Assembly (NCBI GenBank): GCA_963784195.1
Contig: CAWARA010000029.1
Span: forward strand, 1 to 64,000
Length of the DNA: 64,000 nucleotides
Origin: CAVQAH01 sp963784195
GTDB lineage: Bacteria; Acidobacteriota; Vicinamibacteria; Vicinamibacterales; 2-12-FULL-66-21
Reading direction: 5' to 3'
Under the pieces are notes generated by a model. That model saw only the letters and a program-made list of their open reading frames with translations. It was not told the origin of the DNA and made no database searches. The translations under genes and the position numbers were made by a program. This document shows, piece by piece, positions 9,420 to 19,715 of the stretch (its first letter is position 1; each line of letters begins with the position of its first letter).

Positions 9420-11850
9420 ATGCGCGGTTTCATCCAGGACATCCGATACGCCGTCCGCCTGCTGCTGCGCTCACCGGGATTCACCATCGTTGCGGCGCTG
9501 ACGCTGGCGCTCGGGGTCGGCGCCAACACGGCAATCTTCAGCGTCGTTCATGGTGTGCTGGTGAAGCCGCTTCCTTACAAGGATCCCGATGCGCTCCTGC
9601 GGGTATACGAGGAATTGCCACCTGATACACCCGAGTTTGCCGTTTCGCCGGCGATGTTCCTCGAGTATCGGGCGAACACGCGGGCGTTCGAGTCACTGGC
9701 GGCTTTCGAGCGGAGCGACCTCCAGCTGGGTGGCGAGCGGCCCGAGCGTTTGCGCGGCATGCGCGTGACGGCGGGGTTCTTCGCGCTCCTCGGCTACGAG
9801 ATGCTCGCCGGGCGCGAGTTCACGCGAGACGACGAGGCGCCGGGGCGTCAGCACGTCGTGATCCTGTCGCATGCGCTCTGGGCCCGCCGGTTCGAATCCG
9901 ATCGCTCCATCGTCGGCAAGGCCATCACGCTTTCCGGCAGGGCCGTCGAGGTCGCGGGCGTGCTCCCGCCCGGCGTGCAGCATGTCGGCGGGAACTATCG
10001 GGCCTACCCCCACGGCGAGTCGGTCGACGTCTGGTGGCCGCGCACGCTGCCTACAGTTCCTCAGCGAATGGACCGGAACCAGCACTACCTGAGCGTCATC
10101 GGCCGCATGCGTCCCGGCGTCACCGCGGCGCAGGCTCAGGACGACCTTCGTCAGATCTCCCAGCGCCTCGGGCAGCAGTATCCGGATAGTCACGCGGGAT
10201 GGTCCATGCACGTGCGACCGCTGCGCGCCGAGATCATCGGCGCGTCGCAGATCACGCTGGTGGCACTGCTGGCGGCGGCCGGTGCCGTGCTGTTCATCGC
10301 CTGCCTGAACGTCGCGGGCCTGCTGATCGGCCGGGCGACTGGACGAACGCGCGAGATGGGGGTGCGGTCGGCCCTCGGCGCGACGCGCGCGCGCCTGCTC
10401 GGTCAGCTGATCGCCGAGAGCATCCTTCTCGCCACACGTCGGCGGGACGGTGGGCGTCATCGTGGCGTACGCCGCCGTCAGCGCGCTCCTCGTCTTCGCG
10501 CCGTCCGATACACCGCGCCTGCACATGGTCTCGGTCGATCGCGTCGTCCTTGCCTACGCGCTGGCGGCGACGGCGCTGACCGCGCTGCTCTTCGGTCTCG
10601 CTCCTGCCGTCCAGTTGGTGCGGGCGGACGTCGCACCATCCTTGCGCGGCGGACGTGGCACGGCCGGGTCGGATCAGCAGCGGCTCCGTCGCGCGCTCGT
10701 CGGCGCAGAGGTGGCACTCGCTTTCGTCCTCGTCGTCACCGGAGGGCTGCTGCTCAGGAGTTTCAGCTCGTTGCTGCGAGTCGACGCCGGCTTCCGGGCC
10801 GATCACGTCCTGACCGCGGCCGTGAATCTTCCGCCGGCACGCTATAAGGACGAAGCGGCGGTGACCACGTTCTTCGATCGCCTGACGTCGCGCGTTCGTG
10901 CGCTGCCCGGCGTCGGCGCCGCCGGCATGACCAGCGATCTGCCATGGACGGGGTACGACGAGAACACCGGCTTCGGCATCGTCGGACGCCAGTTTCCGAG
11001 AGGCCAAGGGCCCGAAGCCAGGTATCACTTTCTGACGGCCGGCTTCATCAGCGCGATCGGCCTCCCGCTCCGCGCAGGGCGCGACTTCACGAGCGCCGAC
11101 CGATCCGATGCGCCTCTCGTCGTGCTGATCAACGAAGCCACCGCACGCCGGTACTGGGGTGATCCCCAGAAGGCCGTCGGCGCGCTATTGAACATCTGGG
11201 GCGACAAACCATCGACGGTCGTCGGCGTCGTTGGCAACCTGAAGGACGTGCCGTGGGCCGAAACCGATCCCGGGGGTGTGTATTTCCCGCAGCCTCAGCG
11301 CTTCTATCCGCAGGACATGTACATTGCGATCCGCACCGAGGCGGATCCATCCGCCTTGATTGAACCGCTGCGCCACGCCGTTCACGAGCTCGATCCGGAA
11401 TTGCCGATCAGCGCTGTGCGAACACTCGACGAGATTGCCGGTACCGCATTCGCCACACGGCGGTTCACGCTCGCGCTGGTTGCGGCGTTCGCGCTGTCTG
11501 CACTGTTCCTGGCGCTCGTCGGCGTCTATGGTGTGATGGCGCAAATGGTAGGGCAGCGGGTGCGCGAGTTCGGCGTTCGCCAGGCGCTCGGCGCACAACC
11601 AGCAGACATACTGCGCCTCGTGCTGTCCGGAGGCGCGTTTATGAGCATTGCTGGTCTCGCTGCGGGCGTGGCGATGGCCATTCCGCTGATGCGGCTCGTG
11701 CAGTCGCTGCTGTTCAGAACGAGCCCCGCGGATCCCACGACACTGGTCACCGTGGCCGTCCTGCTCATGCTGTCAACCCTGGCGGCCTCGTATGTCCCTG
11801 CGCGGCGGGCGATGCGCAGCGACGTGGCCACAGCGCTGCGAACCGAGTAG
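9420..11850 (+). pseudogene. ADOP-family duplicated permease, one frameshift
   Basis: The N-terminal frame (DIRYAVRLLLRSPGFTIVAALTLALGVGANTAIF ...) and the frame starting near 10450 (VGVIVAYAAVSALLVF ... PARRAMRSDVATALRTE) are the two halves of one ~809-residue permease with the duplicated FtsX/MacB core typical of ADOP proteins. Restoring the phase around 10431-10438 gives the expected AESILLAT-VGGTVGVIVAY helix. ADOP proteins are MacB-like membrane proteins lacking an ATPase of their own; their cargo is mostly unknown. An AAAGGATC ribosome site precedes the ATG. No PadR gene lies beside this copy. Confidence 0.85.
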
Positions 11851-11867
11851 AGAAAGAATCAGGGCCC

Positions 11868-12902
11868 TCAACGTGGAATGGCCGTGCCAGTTCGGCCGCC
11901 GGTCGCGCCGCGCAGTCGCCGGAAGAGCTCCCACGCGAGGCTCGTGTGGGTGTTCGCGCGGTCCTCGGGCAGATTCGACGGCGTGATGAACAGGCCGGTC
12001 GACGTCACCACCCAGCTCTGAAAGATCACGTGCTGTGGCATGTCGTCCCAGGTCTTGAACGCATCGGCGATCAGGTGCGCGATACCCCTCGCGTCCACGG
12101 CGTACAACGCATCAGCCTCGCCGTCGTAGCCGATGACGATGATGCCGAAGGTGATTTGTCGCGAGTCGGCCACGGCCTTCAAACGGACCATGTCACGCGC
12201 GAACTCGCCGGTGGCGAGGGAGTGCCAATCGACGTCCATGTGCAGAAAGGCCGGACGCGTGCCACGGGCATCGAGCAGGTCGAGCATGCGCACGATCGCA
12301 TCCGCGCTCGAGAACGGGTAGGCCTCGATCAAGCCGATCGCCGTGCGCGGCGCCGCACGCTGGACGGCGTTCATGTATGTCGCGACCATGTCTGCCGTCG
12401 GCTCGAGCGCCGGGCCGCCGCAGACGCGTGCCCTGCCTGACACCCACGGCTCGTCCATGGCGATGTAGTCGAGCGTGCCTCCTGCTGCTTCGATCGCTCT
12501 GACGCTCGCAATGGTGTTTCGTGCCGAGGCGTCCATGCCGCCGGATCCCGGCTCGCAGAAGAACTCCTTGACCGAGCCGATCTCCAATGCCGTTTTGATG
12601 CCCCAGCGGCGCAGCTGCCTGAACGCATCGACACGCACCAGCGCGTCGTAGCTGTTCGGTCCGACAATCGGGTCGGCCGGGGACTGAAGATGCTGGTTGT
12701 AGAACTTGAACACGTCGACCAGCTGGCGGGTGTGCGCCCATTCACCAGGGCGCTCGAACAGTCCAATGAAATCGAGGGTGCCGGGTCCCGGGGAGAACCA
12801 GATGCGATCCGCGGCCCGCGGCTGAGCCGCCGGCACCACGACCAGCGCCGCGGCGAGACCGATCGCTGTCAGCACGATCGGCCTCACGCGCGTTGTGGTC
12901 AT
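11868..12902 (-). CDS. Secreted TIM-barrel-like hypothetical protein
   Basis: The 344-residue product has a signal peptide (VLTAIGLAAALVVVPAA) and a body of alternating strands and helices with acidic strand ends: KTALEIGSVKEFF, TLDYIAMDEPW, TAIGLIEAYPF, PAFLHMDVDWHS and ITFGIIVIGYDGEAD. That layout resembles a (beta/alpha)8 barrel of glycoside-hydrolase type, with MDEPW a plausible active-site strand. I do not recognise a named family. It ends 18 bases from the frameshifted ADOP gene, in convergent orientation. Confidence 0.55.
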   Translation of the reverse strand: MTTTRVRPIVLTAIGLAAALVVVPAAQPRAADRIWFSPGPGTLDFIGLFERPGEWAHTRQLVDVFKFYNQHLQSPADPIVGPNSYDALVRVDAFRQLRRWGIKTALEIGSVKEFFCEPGSGGMDASARNTIASVRAIEAAGGTLDYIAMDEPWVSGRARVCGGPALEPTADMVATYMNAVQRAAPRTAIGLIEAYPFSSADAIVRMLDLLDARGTRPAFLHMDVDWHSLATGEFARDMVRLKAVADSRQITFGIIVIGYDGEADALYAVDARGIAHLIADAFKTWDDMPQHVIFQSWVVTSTGLFITPSNLPEDRANTHTSLAWELFRRLRGATGGRTGTAIPR

Positions 12903-12904
12903 CC

Positions 12905-12969
12905 ATAGATCCGCGAAAATCCGCGTCCCGTGATCCCGAATCCGCGTCCCGTGATCCCGCGAATCCGCG
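12905..12969. repeat. Heptamer array, AATCCGC type
   Basis: Two identical adjacent 21-base copies (12918-12938 and 12939-12959), each three 7-base words starting AATCCGC, are followed by a partial third copy ending at the stop codon of the TonB receptor. A related ATCCGCG block lies just before, next to the start codon of the TIM-barrel-like gene. The array fills the whole gap between the two genes. A diverged relative is at 34404-34550. Confidence 0.75.
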
Positions 12970-15885
12970 TTACCAGTCGAACTTCACCCCGAACTTCAGA
13001 ATGCGCGGTCCGACGACGGTCGTGGCTTTCTCGAACGAGGCGCCGGACCGCCAGTTGATGTTCACCAGCGTATCGGCGTTGAGCGCATTGTAAATATCGA
13101 GGAAGAGCCCGACCCTGCCGCGCTGGGCAAACGCAATCTTCTTCTCGATGCGCATATCGAGGATCGCGATGTTCTCTTGCCGGCTGGTGCCGAGTGGTTC
13201 GACGAGCACCAGCTGCGTGCCGTAGTTCGAGCAGTTGGTCAGAACCGTCACCGAGCAGCCGGCGACCGAGAAGTAGCGGCCGTATGGTGTGCCGCTGGAC
13301 ATCTTGAGCGCCGGCGTCACGAACAGGTCCCAACCCGCGTCGATCGTTCCGCTGAACTTGAGGAGCCAGTTCGTAAAGTCGTTCTCGGTGTACTCGTTTG
13401 GCGTCGACGGGAAGCTGCCGAAGAACGCGAAGTTCGAGATGGCGGTGCCGAACCGGTTGTTCGCGTAGTTGTTGCCGAACTCGTGCGTCCACGTGTACGA
13501 GAACGACGCATTCATCGACCACCGCTGCGCGAAACGCTTCCGCGCGGACAGTTCGATCGTCTTGTACGTGCCCTCGTAACCGTCGATGTTGGTGGTCAGC
13601 TGACTCGATCCGCGCGACGTGTCGTCGAGGTTGAAGAACGGAAACGCCGCATTGTCCGCCGTCGTCGTCACATCACCGTCGGGCCCTGGATCGATGACCG
13701 TGACCGGCACGTTGAAGGCGCTGAACGGTCTGAGGATGTTCACCTGCTGCCAGCCGTTCTTGTCGTTCTTGTAGACGTACCCGAACACGTACGCCGAGGT
13801 CGCGCAGCACGGCGCGCTCCAGGAACACGGACGCCTCGTCCGTGTAGGAGTTCTCGAGATCTGGATCGATGGCCGCGTTGGCCACACCGCCGAATCGGGT
13901 CTGCAGGACGCCCTCTTCGCCTTCCTGGAAGATGCGGTCGTTGTTCAGGTCGTTCCAGACGCGATCCGAGGTACTGGTTGGCCGTGTTGGGGTTGACCGA
14001 GTCTGCCAGGTTAACGCCCGGGTTGAAGTAGAAGCGCCCCCAATTGCCTTTGAGCACCGTGCTGCCGTCACCGAGCAGGTCGTACGACGCGCCGATCCTC
14101 GGCACTATGTGATTGAACACGACCACATCGGATACCTGTTCAAAGGTCAGGGCGACAGGCACGAAACGGCCTGCAGCCAGCGACTGTTCGGGGAGCCAGA
14201 CTCGGTAACGATCGAAACGGGCGCCCGACGTTCAGCGTGAGCCTCTTGACGACCCAGGAGTCCGTCACGAACAGGCTGGTCGTGGCCAGCGCGCTCCAGC
14301 TGTCGGCGTTGTTGCCGAGACGAACCGCCGCTGGTGTCGCCCCCGCCGGTCCGTTGGCGAGCGAACCGTTGACGAAGTGGATGACGTTGTCGGCGTAGGT
14401 GGAACTCCAGATCGTCTCGCCCTTCTCGTCGAGATACTCGCCGCCGATCTTGAGCGTGTGCGAGCCGCCCGCGAACCGGTCCTTGAAGAAGTTGATCGCG
14501 CCGGTGTACTGGTTGCGGCGTCGCCGCAGTTCCCAGCCACGACCGCCACCGAGGATTTCATTCGTGGTGAGCGACTCGTAGCGGGTATCGAGGGTGTTGC
14601 TGTCGAGGCCGAAGTTGTAACCGAACTGGCCCGCGCGGAATTCGGCGAACATGTTCTGGCCGATGGTCCCGTTCCATTCCCCCTTGTAGACCCAGCTCGG
14701 TGAATCCTGCAACACGGTCGAGTTGCCGAGGATGTGCACCGGTGCGCCTAGCCGGTTGCTGCTGTCCGTGCGGTTCGGCTGCTGCTTGGTCCCATGCTGG
14801 AGATAGCCGACGAATCGATTGTTCGGATTGAACTGATAGGTGCCCTTGCCCGTGTAGTTGAACAGCTTCGTGTCGAATGGCGTGCCGTCGAGGATACTGC
14901 CAGACGGCGGCGCCGCTACAGAGTTCCGCTGGTTCACGTAGGCGAAGTATCCCCACAGTTTGTCGCGTACGAGCGGTCCGCCGACTCCGATGTTGACGTT
15001 CCGGTAGGCCGCGAGGCGATTACCGTCCGGACGGATCGTCGCGCCGGGAACCGGAATGGTCTGTTCGCCCGGCAGGTTACTGCTCTGAATATCTTCGTTC
15101 TCGTAGTCGTAGTAGAGGTTCACCGCAAGGCGGCTGCCGCCGCTCTTGCTGACGAACTGCGTCAGCACGCCGGGGTTCGGCATTTCAGCCGAATTGGCGG
15201 CCGCGCCGATGAACACTTCTTCGAACGATCCGTAATCGAGGTAGAACCCTGCAGCCGAGGTGCCTTCCGTCGTGTTGATGCCTTCGATGAGCGGCCGGTT
15301 CTGGCCGAAGTAGCCGTAGGCGAAATAGTTGGTCTGCGTGCCGGCGGTGCTTCCGCCGACATCGACGCGTGCGAGCGCGACCGAAGGCGTGGCGCCGAGC
15401 AGCGACCACATGTCGCGCGCATTCGGCAGCGAGGCGAGCGCCTGCTGGTCGTAGTTGGTCTGCAACCGCGTCGCTGACGGATCGACGACCGGCGATTCGC
15501 CGGTGACCGTGACGGTTTCTTCGAGCGTCGCGACTCCGAGTTTGATGTTGACGGCGGAGTTGAAGCCGAGCGTCACCTGGATTCCTTCGCGGACGAACTT
15601 GCTGAACCCAGCCAGCATGAACTCCAGCTTGTATTCACCTGGCGGCACCGACGGAAACCGGTAGATGCCTTCTTCGTTCGTGACCGCGGTCAGTGCGCCG
15701 ATTTGGGCGGGAGATGTGGCGGTCACACTCACGCCGGGTAACACGTCGCCGTTGCCGTCGACGACCTGCCCGCTGATGCTCCCTGTGGAGCTCGCGCCGC
15801 CGCCTTGCGCGAGGATGGGCGACGCGGTTGCCAGCACGAGCGCCCACGCACAGATCAGCGTGGTCCAAGCCTTCATCCGAGTCAT
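12970..15885 (-). pseudogene. TonB-dependent receptor with CarboxypepD_reg-like domain, three frameshifts
   Basis: The N-terminal 560 codons are intact: signal peptide, a carboxypeptidase-regulatory-like domain (GSISGQVVDGNGDVLPGVSV ... YRFPSVPPGEYKLEF), then a plug-like region and barrel strands. The frame changes near 14224-14226 (a CCC run; one extra base), again near 13965-13975 and again near 13795-13805. The last frame gives the C-terminal barrel (GYVYKNDKNGWQQVN ... ILKFGVKFDW), ending in an aromatic residue as barrels do. The restored protein is ~970 residues, normal for acidobacterial Oar-like TonB receptors that import oligosaccharides or other large nutrients. Three breaks in one gene suggest true inactivation or clustered assembly errors. 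Confidence 0.85.
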
Positions 15886-16021
15886 GGCGCCTCCTTCGTC
15901 TCTATCCGAGGAAGTCCGATTCGAAGATCGTGCGCATTGGAGCCGATTGCGAGGCGTGCGTCAAACTGAACCCATGCAAGCTCAGGCATAACCTGTCGAG
16001 CAGAAAACGTGGGACGCCCAC

Positions 16022-16063
16022 CTGCGCACTCGCGCACTTGCGCACGTGCGCACTCGCGCACTA
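16022..16063. repeat. Octamer tandem array (GCGCACT-based)
   Basis: Five tandem units of about eight bases (TGCGCACT, CGCGCACT, TGCGCACG and so on) lie in the 322-base gap between the divergent TonB receptor and ankyrin genes. Unlike most other arrays here the period is eight, and no facing arm was found. Nothing else was recognised in this gap. Confidence 0.7.
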
Positions 16064-16207
16064 TCCTGTCGCCACGCGTGCAGGACGCGCCCCGTCCGCG
16101 GGAAGGGATGCTCCCACCTGTCGTCGCTCGCACAGCCTTACGTGCCAGACGAACCTCCGGCCCGTCTTCGCGGACAACGGGCGCATCCCTGAACGGGAGG
16201 TGTCGTC

Positions 16208-17776
16208 ATGGCGTCCGAAGAACGTCCGTCCGTTTTCGTCGAACCGCTCCCCGCCAAACCGAACCTCGAGATGCAGCAGAAGCGTGCGAAGGATCTGCTT
16301 CGCGACGCCTGGGCGCGCGACGCTGAAGCCCTCGCGCGAATCCGCGCGCTGCATCCGAAACCGCCGGAGCCTGACGCGCTGAAGCTGGCCGACGCGCAGC
16401 TCGTCATCGCTCGCGGCTACGGCTTCGAGAGCTGGGCTGACCTGAAGCGCAAGATCGAGTCGCTGACGCGATCGCCGAAGCAATCGTTTTTCGCAGCGGT
16501 CCGGCAGGGCGACGTTGCGCGCGCGCGCGAGCTTCTGTCGGAGCACGCCGAAGTTCGTGACGCGGTGAACGAACCGGCTGGTGATTTCGGTGGCCGGCCC
16601 GTACACATGGCCAGGAAGAACCTGGCGATGATCGATCTCCTGCTCGAATTCGGCGCGGACATCAATCTCAAGAGCGAGTGGGGCGCGGGCGGCTTCGGCA
16701 TCCTCGAGAGTCAGTGGACGCCCGAGGAGGTCGATGCGCTCGTGTCACGCGGGGCTGTGATCGACGTCTGTGCCGCGGCTCATCATGGCAGGTTCAATCG
16801 ACTCGCGGAGCTGATCGAAAGCGACCCTTCGCTCGTCCATGCGCGCGGCGGCGACGGCAAGACGCCGCTGCACTGGGCCTCGACGGTGGAGATCGCGCAG
16901 TATCTGATCGACCGCGGCGCCGACATCGATGCCATTGACGTCGATCACCAGTCGACCCCCGCGCAATACCTCGTGCGCGAGGCGCCGGACGTCGCCCGAT
17001 TGCTGCTCGCCCGCGGCGCGTGGTTCGACATCTTCATCGCCGTCGGCCTGCGCGACCGGGCGCTGGTCGATCGCAGCCTCCGTGACGACCCGGAAGCGCT
17101 GGATCACCGCACGTGGCACGGCAAGTACACGACCGTTCACAAGGAAAGGCCATCCACCAGGGCGGAGCTCGGTGGTCACCGGGGTGACGTCTACCGCTGG
17201 GTGTTCGATCACAACGTGACCGCGCTCGACGTCGCCGCGGCTCTCGGCTATCCCGAGATCGTCGATCAGCTGCTTCGGCACGCGACCCCCGCTCAGCGTC
17301 TGCTGGCTGCCTGTGGCAGAGGCGACCGTGCGGCCGCCGAAGCCGTGGTCGCCGACCATCCGGACGTCGTCACGGGCCTCTCGACAGCACAGATGCGCCT
17401 GATCGCCGATCGGGCGCATGCCAACGACACATCAGCGGTGATCCTGATGCTCGATCTCGGCTTCGACCCGCTCGCGCGCGGCGTCGATGACTGGGAGCCG
17501 GCGAGATGGGCGGCGTTCCACGGAAATGCCGTGATGTTGGACCGCCTCCTGCGGCATAATCCGCCGGTCAACGTTCCAGACCCCTCGTATGGAGGGACGC
17601 CACTCGGCCAGTGCGTGTACGGGTCGCTTCACGGTTGGTCGTGCAGGACCGGTGATTTCGCGCGCAGCGTCGAGCTGCTGCTCGCGGCCGGCGAACGCCC
17701 CGACCCGAGCTATCTGCCGACCGGCCGGGACGATGTGGACGCGGTTTTACGGAAACATTTCAAGCACGGAACGTAA
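16208..17776 (+). CDS. Ankyrin-repeat protein
   Basis: The 522-residue product contains at least six ankyrin units, for example NLAMIDLLLEFGADINLKS, GKTPLHWASTVEIAQYLI, TALDVAAALGYPEIVDQLL and ARWAAFHGNAVMLDRLLRHN. The first ~100 residues are helical and repeat-free (KRAKDLLRDAWARDAEALARI), like the N-terminal region of many bacterial ankyrin proteins. There is no signal peptide or membrane helix, so it is probably cytoplasmic and works by protein binding; the partner is unknown. A ribosome-site-like GGGAGGTG precedes the ATG. Confidence 0.85.
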   Translation: MASEERPSVFVEPLPAKPNLEMQQKRAKDLLRDAWARDAEALARIRALHPKPPEPDALKLADAQLVIARGYGFESWADLKRKIESLTRSPKQSFFAAVRQGDVARARELLSEHAEVRDAVNEPAGDFGGRPVHMARKNLAMIDLLLEFGADINLKSEWGAGGFGILESQWTPEEVDALVSRGAVIDVCAAAHHGRFNRLAELIESDPSLVHARGGDGKTPLHWASTVEIAQYLIDRGADIDAIDVDHQSTPAQYLVREAPDVARLLLARGAWFDIFIAVGLRDRALVDRSLRDDPEALDHRTWHGKYTTVHKERPSTRAELGGHRGDVYRWVFDHNVTALDVAAALGYPEIVDQLLRHATPAQRLLAACGRGDRAAAEAVVADHPDVVTGLSTAQMRLIADRAHANDTSAVILMLDLGFDPLARGVDDWEPARWAAFHGNAVMLDRLLRHNPPVNVPDPSYGGTPLGQCVYGSLHGWSCRTGDFARSVELLLAAGERPDPSYLPTGRDDVDAVLRKHFKHGT

Positions 17777-17790
17777 GGAATGTGAACTGT

Positions 17791-17883
17791 CAACTCCCAA
17801 CGTCCAACTTCCAACTCCCAAGGAGATCTCAGTCGATCGGCTGAGCACTTCTTTGGGAGTTGGGAGTTGGACGTTGGGGGTTG
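17791..17883. repeat. Palindromic heptamer array, CAACTCC type
   Basis: The left arm (17791-17818) is CAACTCC, CAACGTC, CAACTTC, CAACTCC; the right arm (17855-17882) is the mirror set GGGAGTT, GGGAGTT, GGACGTT, GGGGGTT. The odd unit with CGTC is matched at its mirror position by ACGTT. The arms would form a ~30 bp stem around a ~35-base loop. It lies 14 bases after the ankyrin gene and 17 bases before the ligase start, so the ligase messenger would probably contain or be shaped by it. Confidence 0.85.
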
Positions 17884-17900
17884 TGTCAGCGAGGTAGGCG

Positions 17901-19484
17901 ATGATTTTCCGTGCCCCCGAACCGGACGTAGCCATTCCTGAAACCGCGCTGACGCCCTTCCTGATCGATCGGGCGCTGGCGCGGCGCGACAAGCCTGCGT
18001 TCATCGACGGACCGACGGGGCGGACGATCACGCATCATCAGTGGGTCACCCTTACCCGGAAGGCCGCGGCCGGGCTCGCCAGCCGCGGCTTCGGCAAGGG
18101 TGATGTGTTTGCGATTTTCAGTCCGAATCTGCCCGAATATTCGGTGGCCTTCCACGCGGTGTCCCTCGTCGGGGGCATCAACACCACGATCAATCCGACG
18201 TATACGGTCACCGAGCTCGCGCAGCAGCTGCGGGACGCCGGGGCGCGCTACCTCGTGACGGTTCCTCCGTGCGCCGAGAAGGCTTTCGAGGCGGCCCGGG
18301 CGTCGGATGTGAAGGAAGTCTTCGTGTTCGGCGACGCTGAGGGTGCGACGCCGTTTTCCGCGCTCCTGTCGGGCGAAGGCGACCCGCCCGCCGTGACCAT
18401 CGACCCGCGCCACGATCTCGTCGCGCTTCCTTACTCCAGCGGAACGACAGGCATCCCCAAGGGCGTGATGCTGACGCACCACAACCTCGTTGCCAACTTC
18501 GTACAGTCCTCTGCCGGCATGTGCGTGGAAGAGAGTGACGTGCTTCTCGGGGTCCTGCCGTTCTTCCACATCTACGGCATGACCGTGATCATGAACTTCG
18601 CGTTGTACCTGGGCGCGACGGTCGTTACCATGCCCCGGTTCGACCTGGAGCAGTGTCTGTCGACGATTCAGAAGTACGGCGTGACCGCGGCCAACGTCGT
18701 GCCGCCGATCGTGCTGGCGTTGGCCAAGCATCCGCTGGTGGACAACTATCAGCTGGGCTCGCTGCGCTTCGTGCTGTCGGGCGCGGCGCCACTCACGGAG
18801 CACCTCGCCACAGCGGCCGCCACGCGGCTGGGCTGCCGGGTCCTGCAAGGATACGGTCTGACCGAAACGTCCCCGGTCACGCATGCCACACGCATGAATG
18901 GAGCGCGGATCAGCGCGGGCAGCGTCGGACCTCCGGTGCCGAACACCGAAGTGAAGGTGATTGACGTGACCAACGGATCCCCCCTGGCTGTGAAACAGGA
19001 AGGGGAGATCTGTATTCGCGGCCCGCAGGTGATGCGTGGCTACTGGAACCAGCCCGACGCGACGAGCGCGATGATCGACCCCGACGGCTGGCTTCACACC
19101 GGTGACATCGGCTACGCCGACGAGGACGGCTGTTTCTTCATCGTCGATCGCCTCAAAGAGCTCATCAAGTACAAGGGCATGCAGATAGCTCCGGCAGAGC
19201 TCGAAGCGGTGCTCCTCGGCCATCCTGCCGTTGCGGATGCCGCCGTCATTCCTGTCGCTGACGAATGTGCGGGTGAGGTGCCCAAAGCCTACGTCGTATT
19301 GAAGAGCGGCGTCGTGCCCAGTGACGTCGAGGGTGAGCTCATGCATTACGTCGCGGAGCGCGTGGCGCCGTACAAGAAACTCCGAGCCATCGAGATCGCG
19401 CCGCAGATTCCGAAATCACCCTCTGGCAAGATCCTTCGCCGGCTTCTCGTGGATCAGGAACGAGCGCGGGCCTCAGCCGTATAG
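17901..19484 (+). CDS. AMP-forming acyl-/aryl-CoA ligase (4-coumarate-CoA ligase-like)
   Basis: The 527-residue product is a complete ANL-superfamily enzyme that activates a carboxylic acid with ATP and joins it to CoA. Visible motifs are the P-loop (YSSGTTGIPKGVMLTHHN), GYGLTETSPV, the hinge region GWLHTGDIGYADEDGCFFI with DRLKELIKYKGMQIAPAE, and the catalytic lysine in PKSPSGKILRR. Overall similarity is to 4-coumarate/long-chain acyl-CoA ligases; the acid used cannot be told. A GAGG ribosome site precedes the ATG. Confidence 0.9.
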   Translation: MIFRAPEPDVAIPETALTPFLIDRALARRDKPAFIDGPTGRTITHHQWVTLTRKAAAGLASRGFGKGDVFAIFSPNLPEYSVAFHAVSLVGGINTTINPTYTVTELAQQLRDAGARYLVTVPPCAEKAFEAARASDVKEVFVFGDAEGATPFSALLSGEGDPPAVTIDPRHDLVALPYSSGTTGIPKGVMLTHHNLVANFVQSSAGMCVEESDVLLGVLPFFHIYGMTVIMNFALYLGATVVTMPRFDLEQCLSTIQKYGVTAANVVPPIVLALAKHPLVDNYQLGSLRFVLSGAAPLTEHLATAAATRLGCRVLQGYGLTETSPVTHATRMNGARISAGSVGPPVPNTEVKVIDVTNGSPLAVKQEGEICIRGPQVMRGYWNQPDATSAMIDPDGWLHTGDIGYADEDGCFFIVDRLKELIKYKGMQIAPAELEAVLLGHPAVADAAVIPVADECAGEVPKAYVVLKSGVVPSDVEGELMHYVAERVAPYKKLRAIEIAPQIPKSPSGKILRRLLVDQERARASAV

Positions 19485-19509
19485 GCCGTTGGGCCGAGGC
19501 CCTCTCACC

Positions 19510-19590
19510 GCCATCGCCCATTGCCCATCGCCCATCGCCCATCGCCCATCACCCATCGCCCATCGCCCATCGCCATGGGCGATAGCCCAT
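19510..19590. repeat. Heptamer array, GCCCATC type, with inverted end
   Basis: Nine to ten near-perfect 7-base units (GCCCATC, with GCCCATT and ACCCATC variants) run from 19510 to about 19578. They end in an inverted copy (ATGGGCGAT) that could fold back on the last units. The array lies between the ligase stop and the sensor-kinase start. Open frames crossing it (HRPSPIAHRPSP) are repeat artefacts. Confidence 0.85.
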
Positions 19591-19715
19591 CCGCAACAAC
19601 GACCCTCTCACAATTTTCGTATTGGCCTAAAGTCCAGCTTGTGCGGTCGAGCAGGATAGCGGATCGTAGAGCCTTCCATCGCAGCAGTTCCGAACCGATT
19701 TCTGGGGGTTGTCCT

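Noticed and set aside
17886..19346. A 486-codon open frame on the minus strand
   Set aside because: It is antisense to the acyl-CoA ligase, whose motifs are complete.
19510..19590. CRISPR array
   Set aside because: The units are 7 bp in direct tandem with no spacers, and no cas gene is present; the same holds for the other arrays.
19321..19659. A reading frame with repeated HRPSPIA
   Set aside because: The repeat protein is only a translation of the GCCCATC DNA array; there is no ribosome site or conserved sequence.
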